DNA of 64,000 nt from Helicobacter saguini (lineage in GTDB: Bacteria; Campylobacterota; Campylobacteria; Campylobacterales; Helicobacteraceae), in NCBI RefSeq assembly GCF_000762875.2, contig NZ_JRMP02000001.1:1-64000 (forward strand). The letters are read 5' to 3'. This document shows positions 37,016 through 47,149 of this stretch, in pieces. Within the stretch, counting starts at the first letter, position 1. Each line of letters opens with the position of its first letter. The notes beneath the pieces are model-generated. The model made no database searches and was not told where the DNA came from. It saw only the letters and a list, made by a program, of their open reading frames with translations. The translations under genes were made by a program, and so were the position numbers.

Positions 37016-37870
37016 ATGATTTTAGAGCATGAGATTCCAAAAGGCAGTAAGCTACACTTTGGCTTGTCAGCTAGGTTAAAGCGAGATGTTGAGAATCTTT
37101 GTGCGAGTTTGTTTTATGAGAGCGATTTTAGCGAGATTACCACGCCTATATTTGTCTTTCAGCAGCATCAAAAAAGCTTTCTAAACCGCGATGTGATAAG
37201 CCTAAGTAGCGAGAATAACTATCAAGTATCAATGCGAAATGATAGCACAATAGACGTCATTCGCATAATCACAAAAAGGCTAGGTCGTAGCACTAATCAA
37301 AAAAAATGGTTCTATATCCAGCCTGTCTTTAGCTATCCTACCTTTGAGTATAATCAAATAGGTGCGGAGTGCCTTGATGAAAAAGAAATGCCAAAAATGA
37401 TAGATTTAGCCATAGCGATATTTGAAAAGCTAGATATTAAGCCTATTTTGCAAATCACAAATACTAAGATTGCTAAAAAGTGCGCTTTAGAATCTGGCTT
37501 AGATTACGAATATTTTACAAGATTAAATGTGGAAAAATTGCAAAGTATAGATTTTATTGCTAGACTCTTGCTTGTAAATAATTTAAAAGATTTAGAATCT
37601 GCTAAAAGGACTATGCCGCATTTCCTAAAAGAAGATATAGAATCTTTAATCCATTTTTGCGCTTGTGGGTATGAAAACACACTTTGTTCGCCCCTGCTTT
37701 GTGCGCCGGTGGATTATTATGATGATTTGTTTTTTAAGATGTTTTTGGATAATAGCACTTTTTTAGCCGGTGGAAAATATTGCGTTGATAATACGCAGAG
37801 TTGTGGCTTTGGAATCTACACAGATAGCGTTGTGTATCGTTTGCTAAAGCAAAATAAATTGAAAGGATAG
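37016..37870 (+). CDS. hisZ: HisZ-like (class II aaRS paralog)
   Basis: 284 residues related to histidyl-tRNA synthetase catalytic core but lacking its anticodon domain: ITTPIFVFQQHQKSFL, RNDSTIDVIRIITKRLG (motif 2 region), WFYIQPVFSYPTFEYNQIGAEC, and a C-terminal GGKYCVD. HisZ is the regulatory subunit of short-form ATP phosphoribosyltransferase (HisG) in histidine synthesis. In Helicobacter it commonly lies before purA, as here (3 bp gap), so the pair is one operon. Whether it still serves HisG or another role cannot be told. Confidence 0.75.
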   Translation: MILEHEIPKGSKLHFGLSARLKRDVENLCASLFYESDFSEITTPIFVFQQHQKSFLNRDVISLSSENNYQVSMRNDSTIDVIRIITKRLGRSTNQKKWFYIQPVFSYPTFEYNQIGAECLDEKEMPKMIDLAIAIFEKLDIKPILQITNTKIAKKCALESGLDYEYFTRLNVEKLQSIDFIARLLLVNNLKDLESAKRTMPHFLKEDIESLIHFCACGYENTLCSPLLCAPVDYYDDLFFKMFLDNSTFLAGGKYCVDNTQSCGFGIYTDSVVYRLLKQNKLKG

Positions 37871-39148
<1,278 letters not shown>

Positions 39149-39151
39149 TTA

Positions 39152-39994
39152 TTAAATTGCATTACCTAATTCATACTTGCTTGTATGCTTTGTCAAGGTG
39201 TTTTTACTTGTGGCGCGTTTTGGATAGGTGATTTTTCCTTTGCTAAAGTTGATTAAATCTTGCGCGGATTCTATACTTTTTGGCAGACTTAATGTGCAGA
39301 TTTTATATATTTCATAAGATGTAATCGCATCGGCTAACGCCCTGTGGCTTGTAAAATTATTTATACCTAACATTTCATTAAGAAAAGATAGCGAATGTTT
39401 AGTGGATGGTATCACTCTGCGACTTAAATCAACCGTGCAAAATCTCGCATTTAGCAAACAAGGCAGCCCATAATACGCCAAACTATCACTTATAAAATTA
39501 TAATCAAAGCTCACATTATGCGCGACAAACACGCTATCGGCTAGAAAGATTCTAAAATCCTTTAGCACACGCCCAATCTTTGGTGCATTCTCAAGCATAT
39601 AAGATGTAATGCCTGTGAGTGCGACAATATCTTCTGGCACATAAGGGCTATACACAAAACTCTCAAACGTATCGATAATCTCGTTATTTCGCACTTTTAA
39701 CGCACCGATTTCAATAATCTGCCCACTTTGGACATTTTTTGTCCCTGTCGCTTCAATATCTACAAAGCACAGGGTAGAATCTTGCAGTGTTTTTATCTTA
39801 GTATTTATATCGATTTTATTGTCCTTTGTCCTAAAAAATGGAGCGTTATTTCCTATCATAACTTCGATAATGCAGTCATTTTCTAGCCCGTCATATTCGC
39901 TAAAAATTTGTGTTATTTCATCACAAAAAGATTCTATATCTAGCGGAAGATTATCACATAAAGCAAAATATCTATCGTATTTATTGTTTAGCAT
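39152..39994 (-). CDS. DnaQ-like 3'-5' exonuclease
   Basis: 280 residues. The DEDD exonuclease core is at about 85-250: FVDIEATGTKNVQSGQIIEIGAL (ExoI, D-x-E), HNVSFDYNFISDSLAYYG (ExoII) and HRALADAITSYEIY (ExoIII, H-x5-D). The N-terminal 80 residues and the basic tail (KRATSKNTLTKHTSK) are specific to the epsilonproteobacterial form. It may be the proofreading subunit or a stand-alone exonuclease. Convergent with purA (3 bp between stops). Confidence 0.85.
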   Translation of the reverse strand: MLNNKYDRYFALCDNLPLDIESFCDEITQIFSEYDGLENDCIIEVMIGNNAPFFRTKDNKIDINTKIKTLQDSTLCFVDIEATGTKNVQSGQIIEIGALKVRNNEIIDTFESFVYSPYVPEDIVALTGITSYMLENAPKIGRVLKDFRIFLADSVFVAHNVSFDYNFISDSLAYYGLPCLLNARFCTVDLSRRVIPSTKHSLSFLNEMLGINNFTSHRALADAITSYEIYKICTLSLPKSIESAQDLINFSKGKITYPKRATSKNTLTKHTSKYELGNAI

Positions 39995-40041
39995 TTTGGT
40001 CCTTAAGATTTAAAGAAGTATATGATTAAGGATATTAGATT

Positions 40042-41064
40042 CTATAACTTTATCCACTTCTCAGCGATTTTAATGGCGTTTGTTGCAGCGCCCACGCGCA
40101 CTTGGTCAGCTACGCAAAAAAGGTGCAAGATTTTCTTATCAAAATTATCCACGCGAATGCGTCCCACATAGGTCTCATCGGTATCCGTGGCAATTATTGG
40201 CATAGGATATTTATTCTCACTAGGCTTATCAAGCAGGACTACCGCCTCGCTAGATTCTAAGATTTCACGCGCTTTACCAACATCGACCGCGTCCCTAAAC
40301 CGAATACTCAAACTCTCGCTATGACTACGCAAAATCGGCACACGCACGCAAGTCGCGGATACCGCAAAGTCCGTGTGCATAATCTTTTGCGTTTCATTTA
40401 CCATTTTCATTTCCTCTTTTGTGTAGTCATTTTCAAGAAACACATCAATATGCGGGATAAGATTAAGCGCAATGCGGTGCGGAAATGCGTGCGGCGTGAT
40501 AGAATCTAGCTCGAAATTAAAGAACTTTTGCATTTGCAAAATTAGCTCCTCCATACCCTTTTTCCCCGCGCCACTAACCGCCTGATAAGTGCTAACATCC
40601 ACACGTGTAATGCCGCCAAACGCCCTATTTAACGGCGATAAAATATGCACCATTTGAATCGTGGAGCAGTTTGGATTAGCAATCAGCTTAGAATCCTTGC
40701 GAATGTCGCCCGGATTTACCTCAGGGACGACAAGTGGCACATCCTTATCCATGCGAAAGTGGCTCGTGTTGTCAATGACAAGCGCACCCGCATTTATCGC
40801 ACTTTTCGCGTATTCCTTACTCACGCTGCCACCCGCGCTAAAAAAGGCAATCTCCACATTTTGTTGCCTAAAAATATCGTGCGTAGTCTCTAAAATAGGG
40901 TATTCCTTGCCCTTGAAAGTCACGCTACGCCCAATACTGCGGCTACTTGCAAGGGGGATAATGTTTTTAATGGGGAAATTTCGCTGCTCTAAAAGCAATA
41001 ATAGCTCCTCGCCTACCGCACCGCTAGCACCGACAATAGCGACATTGTATTTTTTTTCTTGCAT
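40042..41064 (-). CDS. asd: Aspartate-semialdehyde dehydrogenase
   Basis: 340 residues. VAIVGASGAVGEELLLLLEQR is the NADP loop; NPNCSTIQMV (about 132) carries the catalytic Cys; QAVSGAGKKGMEEL and VRVPILRSHSESLSIRF are family motifs. Reduces aspartyl phosphate for lysine/diaminopimelate, threonine and methionine synthesis. A normal-length gene with few repeat words. Confidence 0.96.
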   Translation of the reverse strand: MQEKKYNVAIVGASGAVGEELLLLLEQRNFPIKNIIPLASSRSIGRSVTFKGKEYPILETTHDIFRQQNVEIAFFSAGGSVSKEYAKSAINAGALVIDNTSHFRMDKDVPLVVPEVNPGDIRKDSKLIANPNCSTIQMVHILSPLNRAFGGITRVDVSTYQAVSGAGKKGMEELILQMQKFFNFELDSITPHAFPHRIALNLIPHIDVFLENDYTKEEMKMVNETQKIMHTDFAVSATCVRVPILRSHSESLSIRFRDAVDVGKAREILESSEAVVLLDKPSENKYPMPIIATDTDETYVGRIRVDNFDKKILHLFCVADQVRVGAATNAIKIAEKWIKL

Positions 41065-41241
41065 GGTTTCTCTCCGTTTTTTGTGTTACAAGATTACATA
41101 GATTAAAAATTTTAATAATTTTACTTAAAATATTTAAAGTAATCTTATTTTAGAGTTTTGAATATAACATATTATGAAAACTAATAAATATATAAATTTA
41201 TAACAAAGAGCATATAAAATTGCTAACTTGTTTCTATTTTA

Positions 41242-41250
41242 TGTTACAAT
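41242..41250 (+). promoter_or_regulatory. Extended -10 promoter of dps
   Basis: TGTTACAAT (TGn plus TACAAT) lies about 35 bp before the start codon of dps. The same bases contain TGTTACA, which equals the published HP1021-box consensus TGTTWCW; that link is speculative. Confidence 0.5.
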
Positions 41251-41284
41251 CATAGAATCTACATTTTATTTAAAGGATGAAAAT

Positions 41285-41719
41285 ATGGAACAAGTCAAGA
41301 TTTTAAAGCAGTTGCAGGCGGATTCAATCGTGTTTTTTATGAAAGTGCATAATTTTCACTGGAATGTGAAAGGCAAGGATTTTCCGCAGGTGCATGCGGC
41401 AACTGAAAAGATTTATGAGGAATTTGCGGATGTTTTTGATGATGTGGCGGAACGCATTATCCAGCTAGGTGAAACGCCCTATGTGACGCTAGAATCAGCA
41501 CTCAAAGCGGCTAAAATCAAAGAGGAAAGCAAAAGTGATTTTAAATCAAAGGATGTTTTGGAGGCGATTTTAAAAGATTATGAATATTTTTTGGGTAAGT
41601 TTCAAAAGCTTTCAATTGTCGCCGCTGAAAAAGAAGATAGCACAACGCAAGGCTTGGCAGATTCTCAAATCGCGCATTTAGAAAAGGCAATTTGGATGCT
41701 AAAAGCCCAACTTGCATAA
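41285..41719 (+). CDS. dps: Dps/NapA-family iron-binding protein
   Basis: 144 residues. VKILKQLQADSIVFFMKVHNFHWNVKGKDF contains the ferroxidase His and HWN motif, and YEEFADVFDDVAERIIQLGETP provides the acidic ligands across the dimer interface. Dps dodecamers store iron and shield DNA; the H. pylori ortholog is NapA. AAAGGATG precedes the ATG at 41285. An AGATTCT-AAAC-AGAATCT hairpin (41752-41769) follows the gene. Alone in its transcript. Confidence 0.95.
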   Translation: MEQVKILKQLQADSIVFFMKVHNFHWNVKGKDFPQVHAATEKIYEEFADVFDDVAERIIQLGETPYVTLESALKAAKIKEESKSDFKSKDVLEAILKDYEYFLGKFQKLSIVAAEKEDSTTQGLADSQIAHLEKAIWMLKAQLA

Positions 41720-41751
41720 AGATTAAAATTTGCAATAATAGATTTAATATT

Positions 41752-41769
41752 AGATTCTAAACAGAATCT
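41752..41769. terminator. AGAWTCT hairpin downstream of dps
   Basis: Seven-base arms with an AAAC loop, 33 bp past the dps stop. No T-tract follows, so if it ends transcription it does so weakly. Confidence 0.35.
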
Positions 41770-41985
41770 AAATATTTAACATAATAGTATATTTTAAGTA
41801 TGCGGATAAACTTTTAAATGTGTTATGTGTTGTGTGTTATAGTTGGAATGAGTTTTTATTGATAAAACAATAAAAGTAGATTCTAAATTGTTTAAAAATA
41901 CAAAAATATATTAGCAATAAAATTACAATTTATGCTTTTAAAAACTTTTTATGTATAATTCCAAAAACACAAAAAAAGAGAAACA

Positions 41986-42510
41986 ATGAAAAACTTACAG
42001 AATCTAAGAAGTTTATTAACAAAACATAGCGAACAAATAATAAACGCTTTGCTTCACTCTAACACACATTTTTCACTGCAATGTAAGACCAGTTCCGTGA
42101 AATTTAATCCACCCTTACCACATGAAATTAAGCAAGGCTTTCACCCTATAATTGATTTTATTTTAGCTGGTTTTACATTTGAATCAATTGAAATCTTTGA
42201 TGATGAACTTAGCTTCGAAGCGGGATTTGGCAAGGATAATTTTGCTACCAATGTGATAATCCCTTTTTCTAGCATTATACAAATTTATTTGCCTAGCACA
42301 AATTCTATATTGCCTCAAGCTTGTGTGTTTATGAATTCATTAAATTTGCTTGACCTAGCAAAAAATGACCCTAATTTCCTAGATGTAATAGATGATGATA
42401 TAGATGATATACTTAATGATACAGAAAATAAAGAGCAATCCATAGACAATGACTTAATGGAAAGCTCTAGAAAAGCGATTCTCTCTAATCCAGACAATAA
42501 ATTTAAATAA
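41986..42510 (+). CDS. Conserved-looking acidic protein, possible SspB-like adaptor
   Basis: 174 residues. The segment FEAGFGKDNFATNVIIPFSSIIQIYL (about 83-108) resembles the beta-sheet core of SspB, the ClpXP adaptor, followed by an acidic low-complexity tail (DVIDDDIDDILND) as SspB has. The resemblance is by eye only. TATAAT (41954-41959) and AAAGAGAAAC precede the ATG. An AGAWTCT hairpin (42514-42539) separates it from the histidine kinase. Confidence 0.55.
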   Translation: MKNLQNLRSLLTKHSEQIINALLHSNTHFSLQCKTSSVKFNPPLPHEIKQGFHPIIDFILAGFTFESIEIFDDELSFEAGFGKDNFATNVIIPFSSIIQIYLPSTNSILPQACVFMNSLNLLDLAKNDPNFLDVIDDDIDDILNDTENKEQSIDNDLMESSRKAILSNPDNKFK

Positions 42511-42513
42511 TCT

Positions 42514-42539
42514 TATAGAATCTTAAAAAAGATTCTATA
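42514..42539. terminator. AGAWTCT hairpin before the sensor kinase
   Basis: TATAGAATCTT and AAGATTCTATA form an 11-bp stem with an AAAA loop directly after the preceding gene. Confidence 0.35.
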
Positions 42540-42555
42540 TCAAAACGAGAATAAT

Positions 42556-43806
42556 ATGTGGAAAAACACCTCCATTTTTTTTCAAATCACTTTGCTTTTT
42601 GCTTTTGCGTTTATTAGCTTTTTGGTTATTTCACTTTTTTATGCAAAGGTGCAGCCAAGTCTAGATTCTATAAAGCAATACAATACATTAGTTAGCGCGA
42701 TAGGGCGTATGCGGCAGTTTAATGCGAGTTTGCAAGATATTAAAAACTTCTTAGAAGAGGAGAATTTCCATGAAGTAGCACTCACAAATGATATTAAAAA
42801 AAGGCTACTAGAAGATACAAAAGTTCCAAAAGTCGGTGCGTTTAATATAGGTATCACTCAAGATGGCGATGATATTTATATTACGCTTAGGACGCATAAA
42901 AATTTCATTGTATATAAAGATTCTAGCACTTTTAGCTGGAGTAAGTATTATACTATCACGCTTTTGGGCTGTATATTGCTAATTGTGATATATATTACTA
43001 TTATGAAGCGGCTTATCCCGCTAAATTATATCAAGTATGAGATTATAGAAATGAGCCGTGAGAATGTTTTCCGCAAGATTAAATATGGCGTAACAAATCA
43101 AGATGAGATAGGTGAGCTTGTGCGGGAATTTAATCGCTGTGTGGGCAAGATTAATGCGGTAGATGAGTCGCGTTTCTTGTTTCTTAGAAGCGTTATGCAC
43201 GAGCTTAAAACGCCCATTACAAAGGGTAGAATCATCGCTGAAATGCTAAGTAATCCTAAGCAAAAAGAGCGTTTGTGTAGTGTTTTTGAGCGACTAAATA
43301 CTTTGATTAATGAATTTGCAAAAGTAGAAGAGTTAGCTAGTCAAACATATAATGTCAAAAAAGTTGAGATAATGCTAAGTGAGCTTGTAGATAAAGTTAT
43401 AGAAATGCTAATTTTAGATAAAGCTACGCAAAATAATGTGCTACTAGATTCTAATAATGATTTGCTGAAAGTGGATGTGGATTTATTTTCACTTGCAATA
43501 AAGAATCTAGCGGATAATGCGATAAAATATAGCGAAAATAAGCAAGTGATTATAGAATCTAAAGGGCAAGATTTGATTGTCAAAAATAAAGGGGAGCGGC
43601 TGAAACTTGATATAAACGAATATTTTAAGCCCTATTTTAAGGATATAAAAAATCCTATGTCGCAAGGCTTTGGGCTAGGGATGTATATTGTAAAAAGCAC
43701 ACTTGATGCACAAAACTTCCGCCTTACATATCACTATTTAGATGGCTATAACATTTTCCTAATCCACGATTGCATTGTAGAAAACTACTGCGAGATTGGG
43801 AGATAG
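42556..43806 (+). CDS. ArsS-like sensor histidine kinase
   Basis: 416 residues. An N-terminal helix (about 8-33), a periplasmic region of about 100 residues, a second helix (TITLLGCILLIVIYITIM), a HAMP-like linker, then the H-box FLRSVMHELKTPITKGRIIAEML (phospho-His). The N-box NLADNAIKYSE and G-box GFGLGMYIVKS complete the ATPase domain. The order and short kinase core match H. pylori ArsS, the acid-responsive kinase. No response-regulator gene is adjacent, so its partner lies elsewhere. Signal sensed is therefore inferred. Confidence 0.8.
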   Translation: MWKNTSIFFQITLLFAFAFISFLVISLFYAKVQPSLDSIKQYNTLVSAIGRMRQFNASLQDIKNFLEEENFHEVALTNDIKKRLLEDTKVPKVGAFNIGITQDGDDIYITLRTHKNFIVYKDSSTFSWSKYYTITLLGCILLIVIYITIMKRLIPLNYIKYEIIEMSRENVFRKIKYGVTNQDEIGELVREFNRCVGKINAVDESRFLFLRSVMHELKTPITKGRIIAEMLSNPKQKERLCSVFERLNTLINEFAKVEELASQTYNVKKVEIMLSELVDKVIEMLILDKATQNNVLLDSNNDLLKVDVDLFSLAIKNLADNAIKYSENKQVIIESKGQDLIVKNKGERLKLDINEYFKPYFKDIKNPMSQGFGLGMYIVKSTLDAQNFRLTYHYLDGYNIFLIHDCIVENYCEIGR

Positions 43807-43900
43807 AGAAAATATTTAGCAATATAGATTCTAAGAATCTTTAAAAAAATAAGGTAAAGTTATAGAATCTAGAATCTTAACGAGCAAATAGGGAGCGAAA

Positions 43901-44881
43901 ATGTTGGCAGAGCGTTATATCAATGAGTTTAAGGACAAGGAAATGGTGCTTGGCACGCGCGGCTCGCTGCTGGCACTCTGGCAGGCTAATCACATCAAGG
44001 ATAGGCTGGAGGCAAAGGGCGTGAAAGTGCGGCTAAAAAGCATTAAAACAAGTGGCGATAAACTGCTAGATAGCCCCCTTGCAAATGTCGGTGGCAAGGG
44101 ACTTTTCACCAAAGAAATCGAGAGTGAGCTTTTGAGCGAAAAAATCGATTTTGCCGTGCATTCGCTAAAGGATATGCCTGTAATTGAGAGCGCGCGACTT
44201 AGTCTAGCGGCGGTGACAAAACGCGAAGATGCACGCGATTGCTTGCTTAGCGAACGTTACGCAAATGTGAGCGAACTTCCCAAAAATGCCAAAGTTGGCA
44301 CGACTTCGCTTAGGCGTAGTTTGCAGTTAAAGCTTATGCGGAGCGATTTAGATTCTAAGGGGCTTCGCGGGAATATCCAAACGCGGCTAAATAAGCTAAA
44401 AAGTGGCGAGTATGACGCTATAATCTTGGCTGCGGCTGGGCTAAAGCGGCTTGGCATCGAGAGTGAAATCCCGCACATTCAATACTTTAGCACGGATGAA
44501 ATGATACCCGCGATGGCACAAGGCGCACTTGGGCTTCAGTGCCGCGACCCGAAGTATTCGCCGCATTTTCGCGACTTGGCTGTGTGTAAGGTTTTGGAAT
44601 CTTTGCATAATAAGGATGCGGCTTTGAGTTGTGGCATTGAACGGGCGTTTATCGCGCTTTTGGGCGGTGGGTGCAATTCGCCCATAGGTATCCACGCGCA
44701 GATTCTAAAGGAAAATCGGCTTAAGATTTCTTGTATTGTCGGCACTTTGGACGCTAAAAATGTGCTGCGAGATTCTGCTACATGTGAGCGCGGCGAGGTA
44801 GAATATGTCTTGCAAAGTATGATAAACACACTGAAAGCCAACGGCGTGGATAGAATCTTAGCTGAAACGCACGGGGGCTAG
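43901..44881 (+). CDS. hemC: Hydroxymethylbilane synthase
   Basis: 326 residues. VLGTRGSLLALWQANHIKDRL at the N-terminus, HSLKDMP (about 86), RRSLQLKLMR and GGGCNSPIGIHA, whose Cys holds the dipyrromethane cofactor. Polymerises four porphobilinogens in heme synthesis. The ATG at 43901 follows GGGAGCG; an internal ATG at 43943 behind AAGGA would begin at the family's usual position, so the first 14 residues are uncertain. Confidence 0.95.
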   Translation: MLAERYINEFKDKEMVLGTRGSLLALWQANHIKDRLEAKGVKVRLKSIKTSGDKLLDSPLANVGGKGLFTKEIESELLSEKIDFAVHSLKDMPVIESARLSLAAVTKREDARDCLLSERYANVSELPKNAKVGTTSLRRSLQLKLMRSDLDSKGLRGNIQTRLNKLKSGEYDAIILAAAGLKRLGIESEIPHIQYFSTDEMIPAMAQGALGLQCRDPKYSPHFRDLAVCKVLESLHNKDAALSCGIERAFIALLGGGCNSPIGIHAQILKENRLKISCIVGTLDAKNVLRDSATCERGEVEYVLQSMINTLKANGVDRILAETHGG

Positions 44882-45155
44882 ATTCTAGAATTTAAACTAA
44901 AAAGCCTATTATAAATAGCAAATCTTACTCAAATTAAACTTGATTTATAGAATCTAGATTCTATCCACACCATAAAGATTCTATAGAATCTAAACACTCA
45001 AATGCACAAAAATTTACTTTATGTTTGCATATTTATCAACTTTTTGCTAAAATACATTTTTGCTAAGCGTTTCGCAATTAACTTTAACGCGGTTTTTGGG
45101 AATCAATTTTGCATTTATAGAATCTACGAGTTATTGCTATTTTTTGGAGAAAAGT

Positions 45156-45551
45156 ATGATTTTTGAGGTTAAATCGCCGATTTTGGGTTTTGAGCATGTC
45201 GATAAGATGAAGCTAGAAAAGCTAGATGAGATTTTTTTGCGTTTAACGAATGCTAATGATTCCGCGCCTATCTTTACTTTGGTTAATCCTTTTGCGTTGC
45301 GTGAGTATGAGTTTGAGGTGCCTATGGCGTTGAAACTGCTGCTTGATTTGGAAAATTCTAAGAATATTTTGACGGCGAATATTATGGTTATGCAAAACCC
45401 GATTGAACGCTCCACGATTAACTTTCTAGCCCCACTTGTCTTTAATTTTGATAATTTCACAATGGCTCAAATCGTCCTTGATAGCATTAAATACCCGCAA
45501 TACAGCCTTGCAGAGCCTATTGCTAATTACTACCCGCAAGACGCGAAATAG
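45156..45551 (+). CDS. fliW: Flagellar assembly factor FliW
   Basis: 131 residues. [35 protein letters not shown]-type strand ([18 protein letters not shown]) and [24 protein letters not shown] are FliW signatures. FliW binds flagellin and, by competing with CsrA, regulates flagellin translation. TTGGAGAAAA sets the start at 45156. The flagellin flaB is 6 kb away. Confidence 0.93.
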   Translation: MIFEVKSPILGFEHVDKMKLEKLDEIFLRLTNANDSAPIFTLVNPFALREYEFEVPMALKLLLDLENSKNILTANIMVMQNPIERSTINFLAPLVFNFDNFTMAQIVLDSIKYPQYSLAEPIANYYPQDAK

Positions 45552-45628
45552 TAGGAAGTGCATAAAAGTTCATTGATTTATTTGTGGATTGGAGATTTTT
45601 TAATTTGTTAAGTATTTAACACAAAGGT

Positions 45629-46807
45629 TTAGCACTCTTTCACAAATTTATCAAACCTTATAAAGCCCTCTTTTAGCTGGTCTAGACTACATGCAAAGCT
45701 CATCCTAACAAAGCCATCCATACCAAAGGCAGCCCCGGGCACTAAAGCAATGCCAACTTTTTCTAATAACGCCTTGCACACCGCCATACTATCGCCATTA
45801 AAGCCACGAATATTTTGGATATTAATAAAAAGATAAAACGCCCCATGCGGCTTAACGACACTAATGCCTGGAATCTCCGCGATTAAATCACACGCAAAGT
45901 CGCGCCGCTCCTTAAACGCCTCTCTCATATAGTTAATATCCGGGTCTGCCGCGCCATTCAACGCCGGAATTGATGCCTTTTGTGTTATCGAATTAATATT
46001 TGATGTGCATTGACTTTGCAAATTATCCATCATCTTAACTAGCTTTTTATCCTTGCTAGCCGCATAGCCCATCCGCCAGCCAGTCATTGCCACGCTTTTG
46101 CTTAAGCCATTTATGGTAATCGTCCTTTTCAGAATCTCATCTCCCAAAGAGCCGATAGACGTAAATTCCCCCTCATAAATTAGCTTCTCATACATCTCAT
46201 CGCTTATCACCCACAAATCATTATCCACAGCCACTTTCGCGATAGATTCTAGCTCCTTTTTGGTATAAATCATACCTGTTGGATTTGATGGACTTGTAAG
46301 CACAATCGCCTTAGTTTTGCTCGTTATCGCTTGCTCGAAATCACGCGCCCGTGCCTTAAACTCATACTCTTCACTCGTGTTAATAAACACAGGCTTCCCA
46401 CCGCTATAAATCACAAGCTCAGGATATGTAACCCAGTAAGGCGCAGGGATAATGACCTCATCGCCGCTATCAATTAACGCCTGAAAAGTGTTGAAAAGCG
46501 ACTGCTTTGCGCCATTGCTAACGATAATCTCGCTCGTGTCATAATCAAGGTTATTGTCGCGTTTTAGCTTGTCTTTTATCGCAGTTAGCAGCTCTGGGAT
46601 ACCGGCGACTGACGTGTATTTGGTAAAGCCGCAGTTTAGCGCACGTATCGCCTCATCTTTGATGATTTGCGGCGTGTCAAAATCTGGCTCACCTGCGCTA
46701 AAACTAAGCACATCTTTGCCCTCACTTTTGAGTTTTCTAGCCAAAGTCGCCACCGCAATAGTCGCTGACTCGCTTAAACTTTGAATCCTGTGTGAATATG
46801 GTTTCAT
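45629..46807 (-). CDS. Class I aminotransferase (aspartate aminotransferase-like)
   Basis: 392 residues. FSAGEPDFDTPQII (substrate-binding Gly-Glu-Pro), SNGAKQSLFNTFQAL, TSPSNPTGMIYTKKEL, and INGLSKSVAMTGWRMGYA with the PLP lysine. Sequence type is subgroup Ib (AspB-like). Transfers amino groups between aspartate and glutamate; related prephenate/kynurenine activity cannot be excluded. AAGGAGC lies upstream. Confidence 0.9.
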   Translation of the reverse strand: MKPYSHRIQSLSESATIAVATLARKLKSEGKDVLSFSAGEPDFDTPQIIKDEAIRALNCGFTKYTSVAGIPELLTAIKDKLKRDNNLDYDTSEIIVSNGAKQSLFNTFQALIDSGDEVIIPAPYWVTYPELVIYSGGKPVFINTSEEYEFKARARDFEQAITSKTKAIVLTSPSNPTGMIYTKKELESIAKVAVDNDLWVISDEMYEKLIYEGEFTSIGSLGDEILKRTITINGLSKSVAMTGWRMGYAASKDKKLVKMMDNLQSQCTSNINSITQKASIPALNGAADPDINYMREAFKERRDFACDLIAEIPGISVVKPHGAFYLFINIQNIRGFNGDSMAVCKALLEKVGIALVPGAAFGMDGFVRMSFACSLDQLKEGFIRFDKFVKEC

Positions 46808-46997
46808 TTTACGCTCCTTGCTAAAATCTAGATTCTATAAAACTTAGATTCTAAATATCACAAATTATACAATAATACTTTATAAAACACATTTGTTTTG
46901 ATAAATAAATATAATTGTAAAATTGATATGTAACAAATTTTGGAGTATTTTACACTAATGACTTGTGTAAAGTTTATTTAAATTTTATAGTCGAGTA

Positions 46998-47109
46998 AAA
47001 CCCTTCTGTCAGGAACCAATGGCACATAAAATTTGCAAGTGCTCTGCTATGTTCCCATCCTGAAGCATTGCTTACAAACTCTATTGCATAGGGCTAACAA
47101 AAGGGCAAT
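46998..47109 (-). ncRNA. ffs: Signal recognition particle RNA (4.5S-like)
   Basis: Read on the minus strand, the centre has TTCAGGATGGGAACATAGCAG. This is the helix-8 pattern of SRP RNA: CAGG on one side, a GGAA tetraloop closed by ATG/CAT, and AGCAG on the other. The ends pair as GCCCTTTTGTTAG with CTGACAGAAGGGT. A perfect TATAAT (plus-strand ATTATA 47115-47120) lies just upstream. The ends are estimated from the pairing and promoter. Confidence 0.85.
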
Positions 47110-47114
47110 GGTTA

Positions 47115-47120
47115 TTATAT
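47115..47120 (-). promoter_or_regulatory. -10 box of the SRP RNA gene
   Basis: Minus-strand GATATAATAA contains TATAAT about 7 bp before the expected RNA 5' end. Confidence 0.6.
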
Positions 47121-47149
47121 CTTTATTTCTTAAATATTTCTATATGTGC

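Larger units (their letters stand above)
46808..47149. other. ffs: Intergenic region containing the SRP RNA gene
   Basis: No protein gene is present. The left 170 bp is AT-rich with two AGAWTCT words; the right part encodes the SRP RNA on the minus strand. Confidence 0.7.

Noticed and set aside
39152-41101. Plus-strand ORFs opposite the exonuclease and asd genes
   Set aside because: Antisense shadows of genes with clear family motifs.
41242-41248. HP1021 binding site in the dps promoter
   Set aside because: One 7-base match that coincides with the -10 box is expected by chance; not enough to claim regulation.
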